Positions 7,839 to 18,112 of a stretch of DNA of 64,000 nucleotides are shown here, piece by piece. Position 1 is the stretch's first letter; each line of letters begins with the position of its first letter. The notes below the pieces were generated by a model that was given only the letters and a program-made list of their open reading frames with translations, was not told the origin of the DNA and did no database searches. The position numbers were made by a program, and so were the translations under genes. Source of the stretch: Eledone cirrhosa (lineage: Eukaryota; Mollusca; Cephalopoda; Octopoda; Eledonidae); NCBI GenBank assembly GCA_964016885.1, contig OZ024742.1, forward strand, positions 6,103,604 through 6,167,603, read 5' to 3'.

Positions 7839-9490
7839 ACAGCAGCAAAGAAAAACCAATCTCTTTTGCAGGTATCGCAAAGAACCTGGAAACCATCCTC
7901 ATAACAAATGAGAAATTAGAGGAAGCGAAGAAGATGGTGACGAAAACCGGACACCGAGCAATCTGCAAGGCAGCCGAAAAATGTTTCAAAACCCAACAGC
8001 ACTGTACGGTCACGTACCGTACAGTAAGCACAAAATCCCGTAGGGTTGAAAGAGCCACAGAGGCTCAAATACAAAAAAGCCTTGGGGTCTGTGTGGCAGC
8101 GGAAAACGCATATCACCCGAGGCAAGAAATATGCCACCGTAGACGTGCTTTTTGCCACACCCCAGGAGGCAAAAGCTCAATCCCTAGTGACCCTAAGGAG
8201 CGAGGAAATGGTGTTGGTGCCCTCCTACTGCGGGCACAAAAATTGTGAGGGTCAAACTGACCCACGCCCCTCCCTCCCCCCTCCCCCGGGATGGCCCCTT
8301 CTTGGCTGGCCGCGTCTGTCCTCGTCGGAATCGAGGACAAAACAACTGTTCTGCAAGTACAGAAAAAAGTAAGAGAAGATTGGGTCGGCACCTCCATTGA
8401 GATGTTAATCCAAACCAACCAGGAGTGCATCGAAGCTATCCCGGATGTTATAGACTTCGATAACGGCACTCAACTGCCCATAAGTGTTGAGGGCAAACGC
8501 CCGAAATGCTTTCGCTGTGGATCGAAGACTCACCTCAGGGCCTTCTGCAACGAGAAGACCCTGAGAAAGGAGAAAACCCCTCCCTCCGAAACCGGCTCCA
8601 CTGCTACCAGCAAGAGGACAAGCGGCAACCAGGAACGATAGGTCCGTGGCACCCATACTCACGCCACGGAAATCAAGAACAGCAGCAGCAGTGGAAGTAT
8701 TAACAACATCAACAGTAATACCAACTGCAGCTGCAACATAGACTCCACTGCAAACATCACCAACAACAAGAAGTGAAAGAGTGGAGCTGGTACCTCTCCC
8801 CGACCTCACAGAATGAGACATGGAGTGTGAGGTGGGAGAGGGATGGCAAAAGGTCGCAAGAAGGCACAAAAGCAGAAGCAGCGCATCGTCGCCTTCGAAA
8901 AGGGAGGAAAGAAATGAAAAAAGGGTAAAGGCTACTGCAAAGACGCTCACAGCAGCAACACCACCAACACCATCACAACCCACACTAGCACCACCATCAC
9001 CACCGGCGACAACCCCACCGCCAACAACAACAACACCTTCAACACCACCACCACAAGCACCAACATCGCAAACACAACAACAAAACACACACACCCAGCA
9101 ACAACGACAAGAAAATAGCAGAACCACACCGCACCCCCAGAAAACAAATGCACGGCAATAAATACACACAACAAGAAACTAAAGACTTACATAAATGAAC
9201 ACACAGACATTTCACAGCAAGACTACATAATACCAGTACCAATCAAAACGCCAACGAACATAAGACTGTTAAAAATAGCACAGAAACAATACACAAACAT
9301 TAAAACGAAATTCCCCAACGCAGTTGTTGATTTCAGAGACATAGGAGGGACTCTCAACCGGAGACTATATTCGGACATACTCATAGAAGAGCCGACAACC
9401 AGCCGAAGGGACGATTCAACGGTCCCTTCACCAGACGATCAAGTGAAAAGGGATGGGGAAACCATCCTTCCTCTACGAAAAGTACGGTAA
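7432..9490 (+). pseudogene. ORF1 (gag-like, CCHC knuckle) of the L1/Tx1-like LINE
   Basis: A start at 7432 (MATKKNFHK) follows an A10 tract. Coding then changes frame several times. The frame at 7541-8040 holds a Ser/Asn-rich expansion from AGC/AAC repeats (7680-7850) and KPISFAGIAKNLETILITNE. The frame near 8090-8230 holds KYATVDVLFATPQEAKAQSL. The frame 8291-8641 holds VLVGIEDKTTVLQVQKKVRE and a zinc knuckle CFRCGSKTHLRAFC (C-x2-C-x4-H-x4-C). A basic tail follows from 8820 (EGWQKVARRHKSRSS), then Pro/Thr/Gln-rich repeats. A C-terminal segment is read to TAA 9488-9490. ORF1 proteins of this class bind element RNA. At least three frameshifts make it non-functional. Confidence 0.7.
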
Positions 9491-9524
9491 GTGGTCTTTC
9501 CCATCTTTTCTACTCCATTTCAAC

Positions 9525-12500
9525 ATGACCTCACTCAGAATAAGCAGCATACATGCGCGTGGCTTGGGGTCGTCATGGAAGCAGGGCCACCTGCTCAACG
9601 ACCTCAGATCACTAAACATAGATGTAGTGGCCATCAGCGAGACCAGAATCTCCGAAGCACGGGCCTTGGCACCGATCTTCGGCGGCTACGATGTGTACGC
9701 ATCTCCCAGCCGTCCTGGATTGGGGGGAGTAGTTGCTGTGCTTTTTCGGAGAGGTTTGGATCTCGCCATACGGGCCATCTTCCTGGACCCAGAAGGTAAG
9801 TTGGTGGTGCTGGACGTGACCAGCGGAGACGGGCAAGCTTTCAGGCTAGTGGCCGTCTATGCCCCGACAGGAGCAAGGCGGCCTGATTTCTTCCGGCGTC
9901 TGGAGACCTTTCTTGGAACGTCCCGCTCTTTAGTGTTAGTGGGCGACTGGAAGGGGATCTTAGATGCACGCTGGGACTGTGTGGGATTAGCGGATAGGGG
10001 TGGAGGGTGCAAGAGCCTCACCAACCTGCTCAGGCGTTTTGAACTGTCTGACAGGTACCGATTGGATTTGCCGAATGTGCCAATGTGGACTTGGACAAAT
10101 CGCATAGGGTCATCCAGATCATATCTAGATAGAGTATTTTGTAGGGAAATAGATAGGTCTAGCATAGGCTGTCCACAATTCAAGACAGTCAGCTACACGG
10201 ACCACAAATTCGTGATCTGTGTGCTTGACTTAGATAGGTTTCATAGACGAGGACCCGGCTACTGGAAGCTAAACGCGTCCTTACCAGCGCGCAAGGCCTA
10301 CAGAGACCGGATTAGCGAACTAGTTAAGCGGGCGTTGACGGGGGCCATCGTCAACAACAAGTGGTGGTTTGCTCTGAAAAGAGCGATTAGAATAGAATCG
10401 ATTAGGTTTAGTAAGGCTTTAGCAATAGAGAAAAATAGAGCAGAGGGAGAACTAGTTAGAAAATTAGACGAGGCGCTTAGCAAAGGCATTGCGACCGACG
10501 TGCTTGCGGCGAAAGTGGCTCTTGACCAATTTTTCAATCAAAGCACGAAGGCTGCGTTGTCAGAGCAAGGGTGCGTGCTCTCATGCACGAGGGGACGAAA
10601 GCCGTTCAATGGGCCCGAGTGGCGGAGGCGCGTCGTGGCAACAAAGCCACGATCCGGTCTTTGGTGGACCACGACGGGCGCATGCTACTCGATCCCGGGC
10701 AAATGTGTGAAGCTTTTCAGTGACACTTCGTTCAGCTGTTCGCGAGCAGCGGCGGGCCGAATCGAGGGATGGACTTTAGTGTCTACCTCGACGGACTGCC
10801 GCAGCTCTCGGCCACGGAGGCCGAGTGTTGCGAAAAGCCGATAACAGCCGCTGAAGTACGGGAGGCAATGACTGGCTGCACAAGGGGTAAATCGCCTGGT
10901 TTGGATGGTCTGCCCTATGAACTTTACGTACAGATGCCAGACTTGTTCGGAGGCCTCTTGGCGGACGTCTACTGCAACTGGCAACAGAACGGGAGGATTC
11001 CCAGCTCTGTGAGCCGAGGAGCTGTGGGGCTGCTGAGAAAGGATCCGAACAAGGGGGATAACATACATAATTTTAGGCCCATAACTCTGCTAAACACAGA
11101 GTTCAAGATTTTGGCCAAGGTGCTAGCAAAGAGGTTGGCGCTTGTCGTTGGCAGACATGCGCTATTCCCGACAGATCCATCGACGACAACCTCCATCTCA
11201 TGCGATACATCGTAGAGAGGGTAGCTAGGGAACCTGGCACGGGGGGGTCCTTGATCAATTTAGGTCAGTCGAAAGCTTTCGTAGGGTCTACCATCGTTAC
11301 CTAGCGGCAGTCCTGAGGGCGGCTGGCTTTGGGCCCGTCTTCAGAGGCTGGATCGCTGACATGCACCGCGACACATGCTCTGTGGTGAGAGTGAACGGTC
11401 ACCTTTCGGAACCGTTCAACATCATGCGCTCGGTCCGCCAAGGATGTCCCTTCTCGTCCCTCTTGTACGTATTGACTCTCGAGCCATTACTGCACAAACT
11501 GCAGACGTTGAGGGGGGTCCCGCGCGAACTAGGATGCGGAAGATCCGTGTCAGCATATGCGGACGATGTCACCGTAGTGGTGTCGAACGCCAAACACATC
11601 GAGGCGATCGGCACTACACTAAGAGAATACGAAGCGGTGACAGGAGCAATGATCAACCAGGAAAAGTCAGTGGGCCTGCAGCTCAGCACCTGGAGAGGCA
11701 GGTCCATGCCGTCCAACAGCGTCGTCGGGCGCTGGACGTACGGACCGGATAAATTGCTCGGGGTCTGGTTCGGTCCGGATCTCCAGACGGACAAAAACTG
11801 GGACGAGGTGACGCTATCCCTGAATGGTCGAGCGGAGGTGGGTAACGCGTACATCGCGTCTGTCATCTGCTACCGCCTGACCGTCGTACCTTGTCCTAAG
11901 CCCCGCCTGACTGCGCTGGAGCGTTTGCTCTTTAGCTTTTTGTGGAAGGGACGTGCTCCGATGGTCAGGCGGTCCATCTGCTGTCAACACCCGCTACGTG
12001 GAGGGCTGGGCATGCCGTGGCTGATGATGCGCAGACACGCGCTCAGGCTACGACATCTCCACCACTTCCTCAACGTGATCAGGTGTGGTCGCCGTTTGCT
12101 AGACGCGTCTTTCCCCAGCTCGTCTCCTTGACGCAGCTGCAGTCCTGGGTCAAGCGAAGACCGAGAGGGAGCGCTTGGAGACTGGAATGTCTCCAGGCGC
12201 TCACAGCCCTCGACCAATCGGGCAATGTGATCGGTGGAAACTCCACCTTGGCGTTCTATAGAGGATTAGTGGAGGGGAAGAGCGACGACGTACTTGGGGA
12301 AACTCTAGGCGTCGACGAAAATCAACTAGCCAATCTCTTCGGAAGAACTTTCGGGCCGGGGCCTATGGACAACTTCCAGAAATCCCTGGCCTGCCAGTGC
12401 TACCGAGGAGATTTGCCAGTTCGGGATAAACTCTACAGGCATGGAAGTGCCGTCAGCCGGGCATGTCCGAGATACGCGCAGGGCGACGAAACCGTCCCGC

Positions 12501-12879
12501 ACGCACTCGTCCAGTGTCCGAGCATTGCTGACTTGTGGGTTTATGTCGAACACCTGCTGTCGCGTGTAGGACGGATCCAGCTATCAGCTGAGTCCATCGT
12601 GAGGATTGCCCCGCCCTCTTCCTTTAGCCGAGAAGGCAGGCAGTTTTTATCTGTCTGGTGGCCATGGCGAAAGAGATAGTATGGTGGACACGTTTGAAAG
12701 GTCTGAAGACGAGCACTTACCTCTTCGGTGATGCCCTGATTAACTTTTTCAAATTTAATTTGAAAAGGAAAATCAGAGTAGAAAGGGAAGTGCTCTCTTC
12801 CCAGCATTGTGTTGAAAGATGGGTGAGAGAGGCAAGAATGGCCCGAGTGAATTTGCCTACTCTGAGTATGTGTCTGTAA
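9525..12879 (+). pseudogene. ORF2 (APE endonuclease and reverse transcriptase) of the L1/Tx1-like LINE
   Basis: ATG 9525 opens the APE domain: SSIHARGLGSS, DVVAISETRI, GGVVAVLF, VGDWKGILDARWD (usually GDFN), SYLDRVF, SYTDHKFVI. The frame shifts near 10,565. The next frame has TGA 10721-10723, then KSPGLDGLPYELY and NFRPITLLNTEFKILAKVL. Further shifts occur near 11,150 and 11,285, then RQGCPFSSLLYVLTLEPLL and AYADDVTVVV (YADD at 11556-11567), then shifts near 12,075 and 12,645. A C-terminal finger reads CPRYAQGDETVPHALVQC, the second Cys being Tyr. The end is TAA 12877-12879. RT motif A reads INLGQSKAF, so a catalytic Asp is Gly (11263-11265). The segment between the polymerase and thumb has a small in-frame deletion. 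It is clearly dead. Affinity to the Tx1 branch of L1 is from memory of the protein family. Confidence 0.85.
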
Positions 12880-13154
12880 ATTAAAGGTGGAAAACTGGGA
12901 GAGGGCACTTTCCCTGGTGGTCAGGGTCACTGTGGCTTTTTAATGGGCTTTCTCCACGAATGTCCCTCGGTAATCTCCCCCCTATTGGGGAATTTTTTCA
13001 TTGTTTTATTATTACATCCTCTGTTTCTTGTTTTTTATACGCAGAAATGCCCACTTGTACCGTCCTGTATTGTCCTGTACTGTCCTTAATGTCTACTTTA
13101 TGTAAACCCTTGTGGTTAATAAAGAAAACATTATTATTATTATTATTATTATTA
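12880..13154 (+). other. 3' UTR and (ATT)n tail of the L1/Tx1-like LINE
   Basis: Non-coding; contains 'cccttgtggttaataaagaa' just before the tail, with AATAAA at 13118-13123. It ends in eight ATT units (13130-13154). The opposite-strand LINE ends on the same tract. Confidence 0.75.
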
Positions 13155-16100
13155 CAGTTGCATTTATCTTGCTTTATGTTCATACGAGTTATCACCAAGT
13201 CACAACCAGTGACCTCAAGAGACAACAAGGTCCGCCATGTTCAAGAAAGAACATACATACTCACACATGCATCTTTAGTGTTTAGACTTGTGATGTACTT
13301 ATATTGACAGAATCTTCCTTAGTATATGGGCAGTTCCCATTAGTACTATCTTTTGTATTTCTCCTATACGCGGGTTTCCTGGGATTTGCGATAAGTAATC
13401 ATTAGACCCCTTAGGTATCATTCCCAGAGCGCCTACAACCACTGGTATTGTTTTAGTTCTCAATTTACACATTTTTCCAATTTCTATCTCCAGGTCCTTA
13501 TACCTGCTCAATTTTTCAAATGTTTTTATAGATACATTCTTGTCTATTGGAACAGACATATCAATTAGCAGGCATGCCCTCTTTTTAAAGTCCTTCAATA
13601 TTATATCAGGTCTATTTGCATCTATTTTTCGGTCTGTTTGGATGCTAAAGTTCCACAAGATTGAAATGTGATCTTTTTCAAGTATGGGAGGTGGTTGATG
13701 CTCCCACCAATTCTTTTGATGGGGCAGGTCAAAATGTTTACACATTATCCAATGTATGTATTGTGCAGCTCTGTCATGCCTGTTTAGGTATTCGGTTGGA
13801 GCTATAGGACTGCACATTGAAATTATATGGTCAATCGTCTCTGGTTGTTTTTTGCATACACGGCATAATGGGCTGCATCCATTTTTTATTATGTTGGCTT
13901 GGTAATTTTTTGTTGGCAGACACTGATCTTGTGCTGATATAATCAGTCCTTCAGTCTCCGATTTCAGTCCAGAGGATGCCAACCAGTGATGGGTTAAAGT
14001 TTTGTCAACATCAGGATTGTTAGCTCGCTCTGGGTATTTTCCATACAGAGGCTTTTCTTGCCATTTCTTAGCCAGTTTCTGTAGCAGTTCTTTCTTTGCA
14101 GTTACTTTTACCTGCTTTGCTTTTTCTGTGTTTTCCATTTCAGCAGTAAATGGGACTTCTGAAATTTGTAGTCCATTACTGTATCTTTGTGCATCTTTTG
14201 TAATGGAATATGATCTTTTGATGCTTTCGTGTTTCAAAACGAGTTTGATCATCCAATCATGTGATTCCCTTAGATATGTAGATAAGCCAATTGTTGCAGT
14301 TTTCAACGCAATGACTAACTGGATTAACCCACGTCCTCCTTCTTTCCTAGGGAGATATATTCTATCTATATCTGCCTTAGGGTGATGCATTCTGTGCATG
14401 GTTAAGAATTTTCGAATTTTTGTATCGAGCCTACGGATCTCTGTGCTTGACCTGTTTATGACATTGTAACTGTAGGTTACTACTGGTATGGCAAGCGTGT
14501 TTATGGCATCGATCCTATTCCTTGCATTCAATTCCGTTCTTAAGATTGCTCTTACTCTGCGGTAACATTCCTTCCTTATCCTTTCCCTCATTGTCGAGTG
14601 CTTGATTCCGTCTCCTTCACAAACACCTAGATATTTGTAAGTTTTTTCTTGATCAAGTTCTCTTATCACGTTCCCCCGATCAAGATTAATGTCTGAACTC
14701 TTCAGCAGCTTTCCTCTGGTGAACGTTGCTTTGGCGCATTTATCTAGTCCAAACTCCATTTTAATATCATCACTGAAATGCTCCACAGTGGATAATAGCC
14801 CTAGCAATTGTTCATCATTTTTTGCAAATAGTTTCAGGTCATCCATGTAGAACAGGTGATTAATGGTTTTGTCATAGACTTTATATCCATGTTTTGTTTC
14901 ATTGAGCATTTTACTTAATGGTATAAGTGCGATGCAGAATAAAAGCGGTGATAAAGAGTCACCCTGAAAAATTCCACAATTAATATTAACTTCTCCAGCT
15001 TCCAGTGATTTTGTTTCACTATTCAAAAGGAGTGTCGTTTTCCATGTCTTCATACTGAATGACAAAAACCTCCTGACAACGGGGGATATTTTGAAAATCT
15101 CTAAACATTTTTCAATCCAACTGTGTGGCAAACTATCGAATGTTTTTTTATAATCTATCCAAGCAATCGATAGATTTTTGTGTCTATTATGACAATCTTC
15201 CAGTATCATTTTGTTAACCAAAAGCTGATCCTTACAGCCATATGAGCCTCGTTTACACCCTTTCTGCTCAATGGGAAATAGGTCATTTGTTATCAGGTGG
15301 TCATATGTGTATTCAGTTAGGACCGATGTTAAAATTTTATACATTGTGGTCAAGCAAGTTATCGGTCTGTAATTTTTGGGATTGTTTGTCTCATCATTCT
15401 TCGGAAGCAGGAATGTAATGCCGTTAACTAGCCATGATGGTATCTTTTCTGGCTCCTTAACTATTTCATTGTAAAGTTGGGCTAACAGCTCATGAGACTC
15501 TGTGAAGGCATTTATCCAAAAGTTTTGTATTTTGTCTTTTCCTGGTGATTTCCATTTGTTGGTTTTTCTTAGAGCCAAGCGCAACTGTTCAACTGTTATA
15601 TTTTCCCATATTTGTTCCTCAAGGTGAGCTGTATCTTTCATTTTTCTGTCTATCCATGGGGCATGTATGTTATGAACTTTTTCTTCGGCCCAGATCTTTT
15701 CCCAGAATTCTTGTACTTCCTCCTTGGGTGGTATTGATTTAGCAGTTATTGTTGACTTACCAATTTTTCTGTAGAAGTTTCTTTGATTGTTTTTGAACAT
15801 ATTATTGTCCTTATAGAATCTAGATCGTTTTTCAAAGCGCCTTATACGAGCAGCTTTGGCCGACACTTTTTGCTTGATTATTTCTATCAGCATGTCTATG
15901 TCACATGTTGATTTTATACTGTACTTTTTTTTCAATTTTCTAAGTTTAGTTTGTTTAACATGTTCACCTACTTTATAGTTTGTTAAAATTTCTATGTCAG
16001 ATCGGAGAAGGTTTATTTGGCGATTGATGTTCTCTTGCCAAGTAGATTTCTTGTGGGAATTCCTTTGTTTTTTCATCTTCACTCCACATAAGTGAGTGGT

Positions 16101-17110
16101 GACTTTAGCCGATGCATAATAGAGATGATTTAAATCAGTAATGTTTAGTTTGTTTGTGATGATAATGTTTTTGAGAATTATGTTAGTCTTGTGTATTATC
16201 TTTTGGTTCTGTTTGGAGTTCTGGATCTTAGGGAGGGTGTCTCGTTGCCCCATGTCAGATTCTTTCATTTTCATCCATTCGATCATAATTTCATCCTTCA
16301 AGTTGGCAAGTTCATTCTCATTCATTTCTTTATCATTTACGATCTCATTATTTTCATTTGGAGTTTCATCTTGAGCATGCACTCCCTCCACTTTTTCGAT
16401 CCTTTCTTTAATTTGTTCTGTTGCCAGTGATTCCGCCCCAACCCTGGGATTCGAAGTGTTACAATTTACCTCGTTTTCACTGACACATGTTTCATTTTCC
16501 CTTCGCTGACTTTGTGCTAATAGCTTGATCTGATCAATTTCTATATCAGTTAGTAACTTTTTTCTTACAATATTTCTTCGTATATTGGCTAGTTTGTTAC
16601 TGTCAATATAGCCTCTGTTTTCGGGATGTTTCTTTTTCCAGTTGATATATGTCTGTTCTATATTCGATGTATTTGATGGGTAGTACATGGCAGTGTAGAA
16701 AGCCTCAAGGACTTCTTTATTATCTTCCCTTGACCATTTTTCTCTCTTTTTCTTGGGATTTCTTGGTGGTGAGCATGGAGGGCCAACAGTAGGAGTATTC
16801 CGTTTATGGGAGGTCTCCAGCTCCGAAGTGATGGGAAGGTTTGAACCATTAGCTGATTTTTCGACCCCAGTCTGGTTACTCTCTGAGGGACGCGGCCCAT
16901 TTTTACCCGGGTGACGGCCGATCCGGTATGAGATTTTATCATTAGACATTTACTTTATTTTGTCGCGTTTTATCCTTATCCGCCAAGGGGTAATCATTTC
17001 GTGTTACCACTTCTAGAACGAGTGTCAACCAAGACTAGAGGGGTCGTTCTCCCCTAGAGACACGGCTATTCCCTGCCGGCCGCCATCCTGGTATTTCTTG
17101 GTCACGGGGT
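13155..17110 (-). mobile_element. Restriction-like-endonuclease LINE (R2/R4/NeSL-type), full ORF
   Basis: On the minus strand: 5' non-coding sequence (about 17110-16950, upper limit uncertain), a single intact ORF (16949-13299), and a short 3' UTR (13298-13155) ending at the (ATT)n tract, which reads (TAA)n in its own sense. There is no APE domain; the nuclease is C-terminal. LINEs of this architecture are often sequence-specific in their insertion, and the Dong/R4 branch includes elements that target TAA repeats. Assignment to a named clade needs a tree. Confidence 0.75.
13299..16949 (-). CDS. Intact LINE polyprotein: Myb-like, RT, CCHC, restriction-like endonuclease
   Basis: 1216 residues without a stop. 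Residues about 70-145 form a Myb/SANT-like block (WSREDNKEVLEAFYTA ... RRNIVRKKLL), presumed to bind target DNA. Residues about 500-780 are the RT: NYRPIT (527-532), motif A WIDYKKTFD with D599, motif B GIFQGDSLSP (659-668), and motif C YMDD (701-704), so both catalytic sites are intact. A CCHC finger lies at C1029, C1032, H1041, C1046. The restriction-like endonuclease follows: RPD at 1113-1115, D1130 in LIDMSVP, KDLEIE from K1151, fitting PD-x14-D and a downstream basic residue. This layout is that of site-specific LINEs that reverse-transcribe at a nicked target. The start is the first in-frame ATG. A decayed relative lies at 5448-6968. It may be a recently active copy; expression is not shown. 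Confidence 0.9.
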   Translation of the reverse strand: MSNDKISYRIGRHPGKNGPRPSESNQTGVEKSANGSNLPITSELETSHKRNTPTVGPPCSPPRNPKKKREKWSREDNKEVLEAFYTAMYYPSNTSNIEQTYINWKKKHPENRGYIDSNKLANIRRNIVRKKLLTDIEIDQIKLLAQSQRRENETCVSENEVNCNTSNPRVGAESLATEQIKERIEKVEGVHAQDETPNENNEIVNDKEMNENELANLKDEIMIEWMKMKESDMGQRDTLPKIQNSKQNQKIIHKTNIILKNIIITNKLNITDLNHLYYASAKVTTHLCGVKMKKQRNSHKKSTWQENINRQINLLRSDIEILTNYKVGEHVKQTKLRKLKKKYSIKSTCDIDMLIEIIKQKVSAKAARIRRFEKRSRFYKDNNMFKNNQRNFYRKIGKSTITAKSIPPKEEVQEFWEKIWAEEKVHNIHAPWIDRKMKDTAHLEEQIWENITVEQLRLALRKTNKWKSPGKDKIQNFWINAFTESHELLAQLYNEIVKEPEKIPSWLVNGITFLLPKNDETNNPKNYRPITCLTTMYKILTSVLTEYTYDHLITNDLFPIEQKGCKRGSYGCKDQLLVNKMILEDCHNRHKNLSIAWIDYKKTFDSLPHSWIEKCLEIFKISPVVRRFLSFSMKTWKTTLLLNSETKSLEAGEVNINCGIFQGDSLSPLLFCIALIPLSKMLNETKHGYKVYDKTINHLFYMDDLKLFAKNDEQLLGLLSTVEHFSDDIKMEFGLDKCAKATFTRGKLLKSSDINLDRGNVIRELDQEKTYKYLGVCEGDGIKHSTMRERIRKECYRRVRAILRTELNARNRIDAINTLAIPVVTYSYNVINRSSTEIRRLDTKIRKFLTMHRMHHPKADIDRIYLPRKEGGRGLIQLVIALKTATIGLSTYLRESHDWMIKLVLKHESIKRSYSITKDAQRYSNGLQISEVPFTAEMENTEKAKQVKVTAKKELLQKLAKKWQEKPLYGKYPERANNPDVDKTLTHHWLASSGLKSETEGLIISAQDQCLPTKNYQANIIKNGCSPLCRVCKKQPETIDHIISMCSPIAPTEYLNRHDRAAQYIHWIMCKHFDLPHQKNWWEHQPPPILEKDHISILWNFSIQTDRKIDANRPDIILKDFKKRACLLIDMSVPIDKNVSIKTFEKLSRYKDLEIEIGKMCKLRTKTIPVVVGALGMIPKGSNDYLSQIPGNPRIGEIQKIVLMGTAHILRKILSI

Positions 17111-17194
17111 TTTCTTTTTGTTGTTTTTTTAAATTGTTATTATCATTAGTGGTTCCTTAATGTGAGCATTGTGTGGCTTAAGAATGAAATTATT

Positions 17195-17245
17195 AATAAT
17201 TGTCTCCACTCCAGGCACAAGGCCAGCAATCACCCAGTACATTAC
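17195..17245 (-). mobile_element. SINE 3' fragment
   Basis: In minus sense it reads actgggtgattgctggcctt then gtgcc, followed by a degenerate gagtggagacaattatta. The matching block at 3812-3855 (acactgggataattgctggc then cttgtgcc) belongs to the SINE there. Only the tail remains, next to AT-rich spacer. Confidence 0.55.
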
Positions 17246-18040
17246 AATAATATAATATACTTTTTGCTGAAGTTGCCTGTTAGTGTTGTTGGCTATGTCG
17301 GTGGTGGTGCCGGGGCTTTTTATATTGTTGGTGAGGAAGGGGTGAGCCAGCAGTCCCATAGTTGTTGATGTTGACGTTTGGCCGGTGGCCAGGTCACTAA
17401 GTCAATCTATTTATATCTTTTGCTAGCCTCTCCCTTGTCTAGTGATACCGCCACCTTCCCCTTTCTCTCTCAAGTTAACAGGGGAATAGTGGTGGTAGCA
17501 ATGAAGGAGTGGTGGCAGCGGTGATGGGATAGTGGTAGCAATGATGGATGGAGTGGTGGCGGCGGTGGCGTTGTCGTTACTGAGTTTTGTGATATGTAGT
17601 ATCTATGAGTTTGTGTTCGTATGTTTCATATATATTGTGTTGACATATTCCCGTAAAATTGGAATTAAACATTTTGTTAACACTTGAGACAATAATAATA
17701 GTAATTATTATTATGATGCTGGGATTGGTGGTGGTGGTGCTGAAATTGCCGTTATCTGGCTGTTATATTTAGTGTGATGGGTTAGGTGGTGTATCAGGTT
17801 TCTGGTGTTGGTGAAATTGCTGTTATTTGGCTGTTCTATATAGTGTAGACAGAGGGTGTTTTCTTCCATTTATAACCATTTTCTTTTTTTTAATACAAAA
17901 TATATAATACAAAATTGAATATTTGAGCGATATAACAATATAATATGGATCCGAAACTTTATGGGACTTGATTCGGTCGTTTATGCAACATTTGTACTAA
18001 GAATTGTTATTTCACAATTGATTTAAATATGTTAAAAATC
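17246..18040. other. Spacer before the tandem array
   Basis: No gene is recognised. It holds two imperfect direct repeats: a G-rich pair at 17483-17523 and 17526-17568 (atagtggtggtagcaatga-like), and a 35-bp pair at 17741-17775 and 17812-17846 (tgaaattgcYgttatYtggc core, 71 bp apart). The last 100 bp are AT-rich and end abruptly at 'gttaaaaatc', where the array begins. Confidence 0.6.
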
Positions 18041-18112
18041 AACTATCATAGCAACAACGCTGTAATAACAACAGCAATGGCAACAGTAACAACAACAACT
18101 ATCATAGCAACA

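Larger units (their letters stand above)
7217..13154 (+). mobile_element. L1/Tx1-like LINE, nearly full length, inactive
   Basis: The order is 5' UTR (7217-7431), gag-like ORF1 (7432-9490), ORF2 with APE endonuclease and RT (9525-12879), a 250-bp 3' UTR, a polyadenylation signal AATAAA at 13118-13123, and an (ATT)n tail at 13130-13154. It is framed on both sides by ATT repeats (7191-7216 upstream). Both ORFs have several frameshifts, so the copy is dead, but the structure is complete from end to end. G+C content is clearly higher in ORF2 than in the AT-rich surroundings. Confidence 0.85.

Noticed and set aside
8405..9169. 254-residue minus-strand ORF
   Set aside because: Antisense of the Pro/Thr/Gln-rich ORF1 tail of the L1/Tx1-like LINE; composition is Val/Cys/Gly repeats with no domain.
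13998..16430. Plus-strand ORFs across the intact LINE
   Set aside because: Antisense shadows of the 1216-residue ORF.
17129..17368. Small ORFs on both strands in the spacer
   Set aside because: They overlap a SINE tail and AT-rich sequence; no start context, motif or codon bias supports them.
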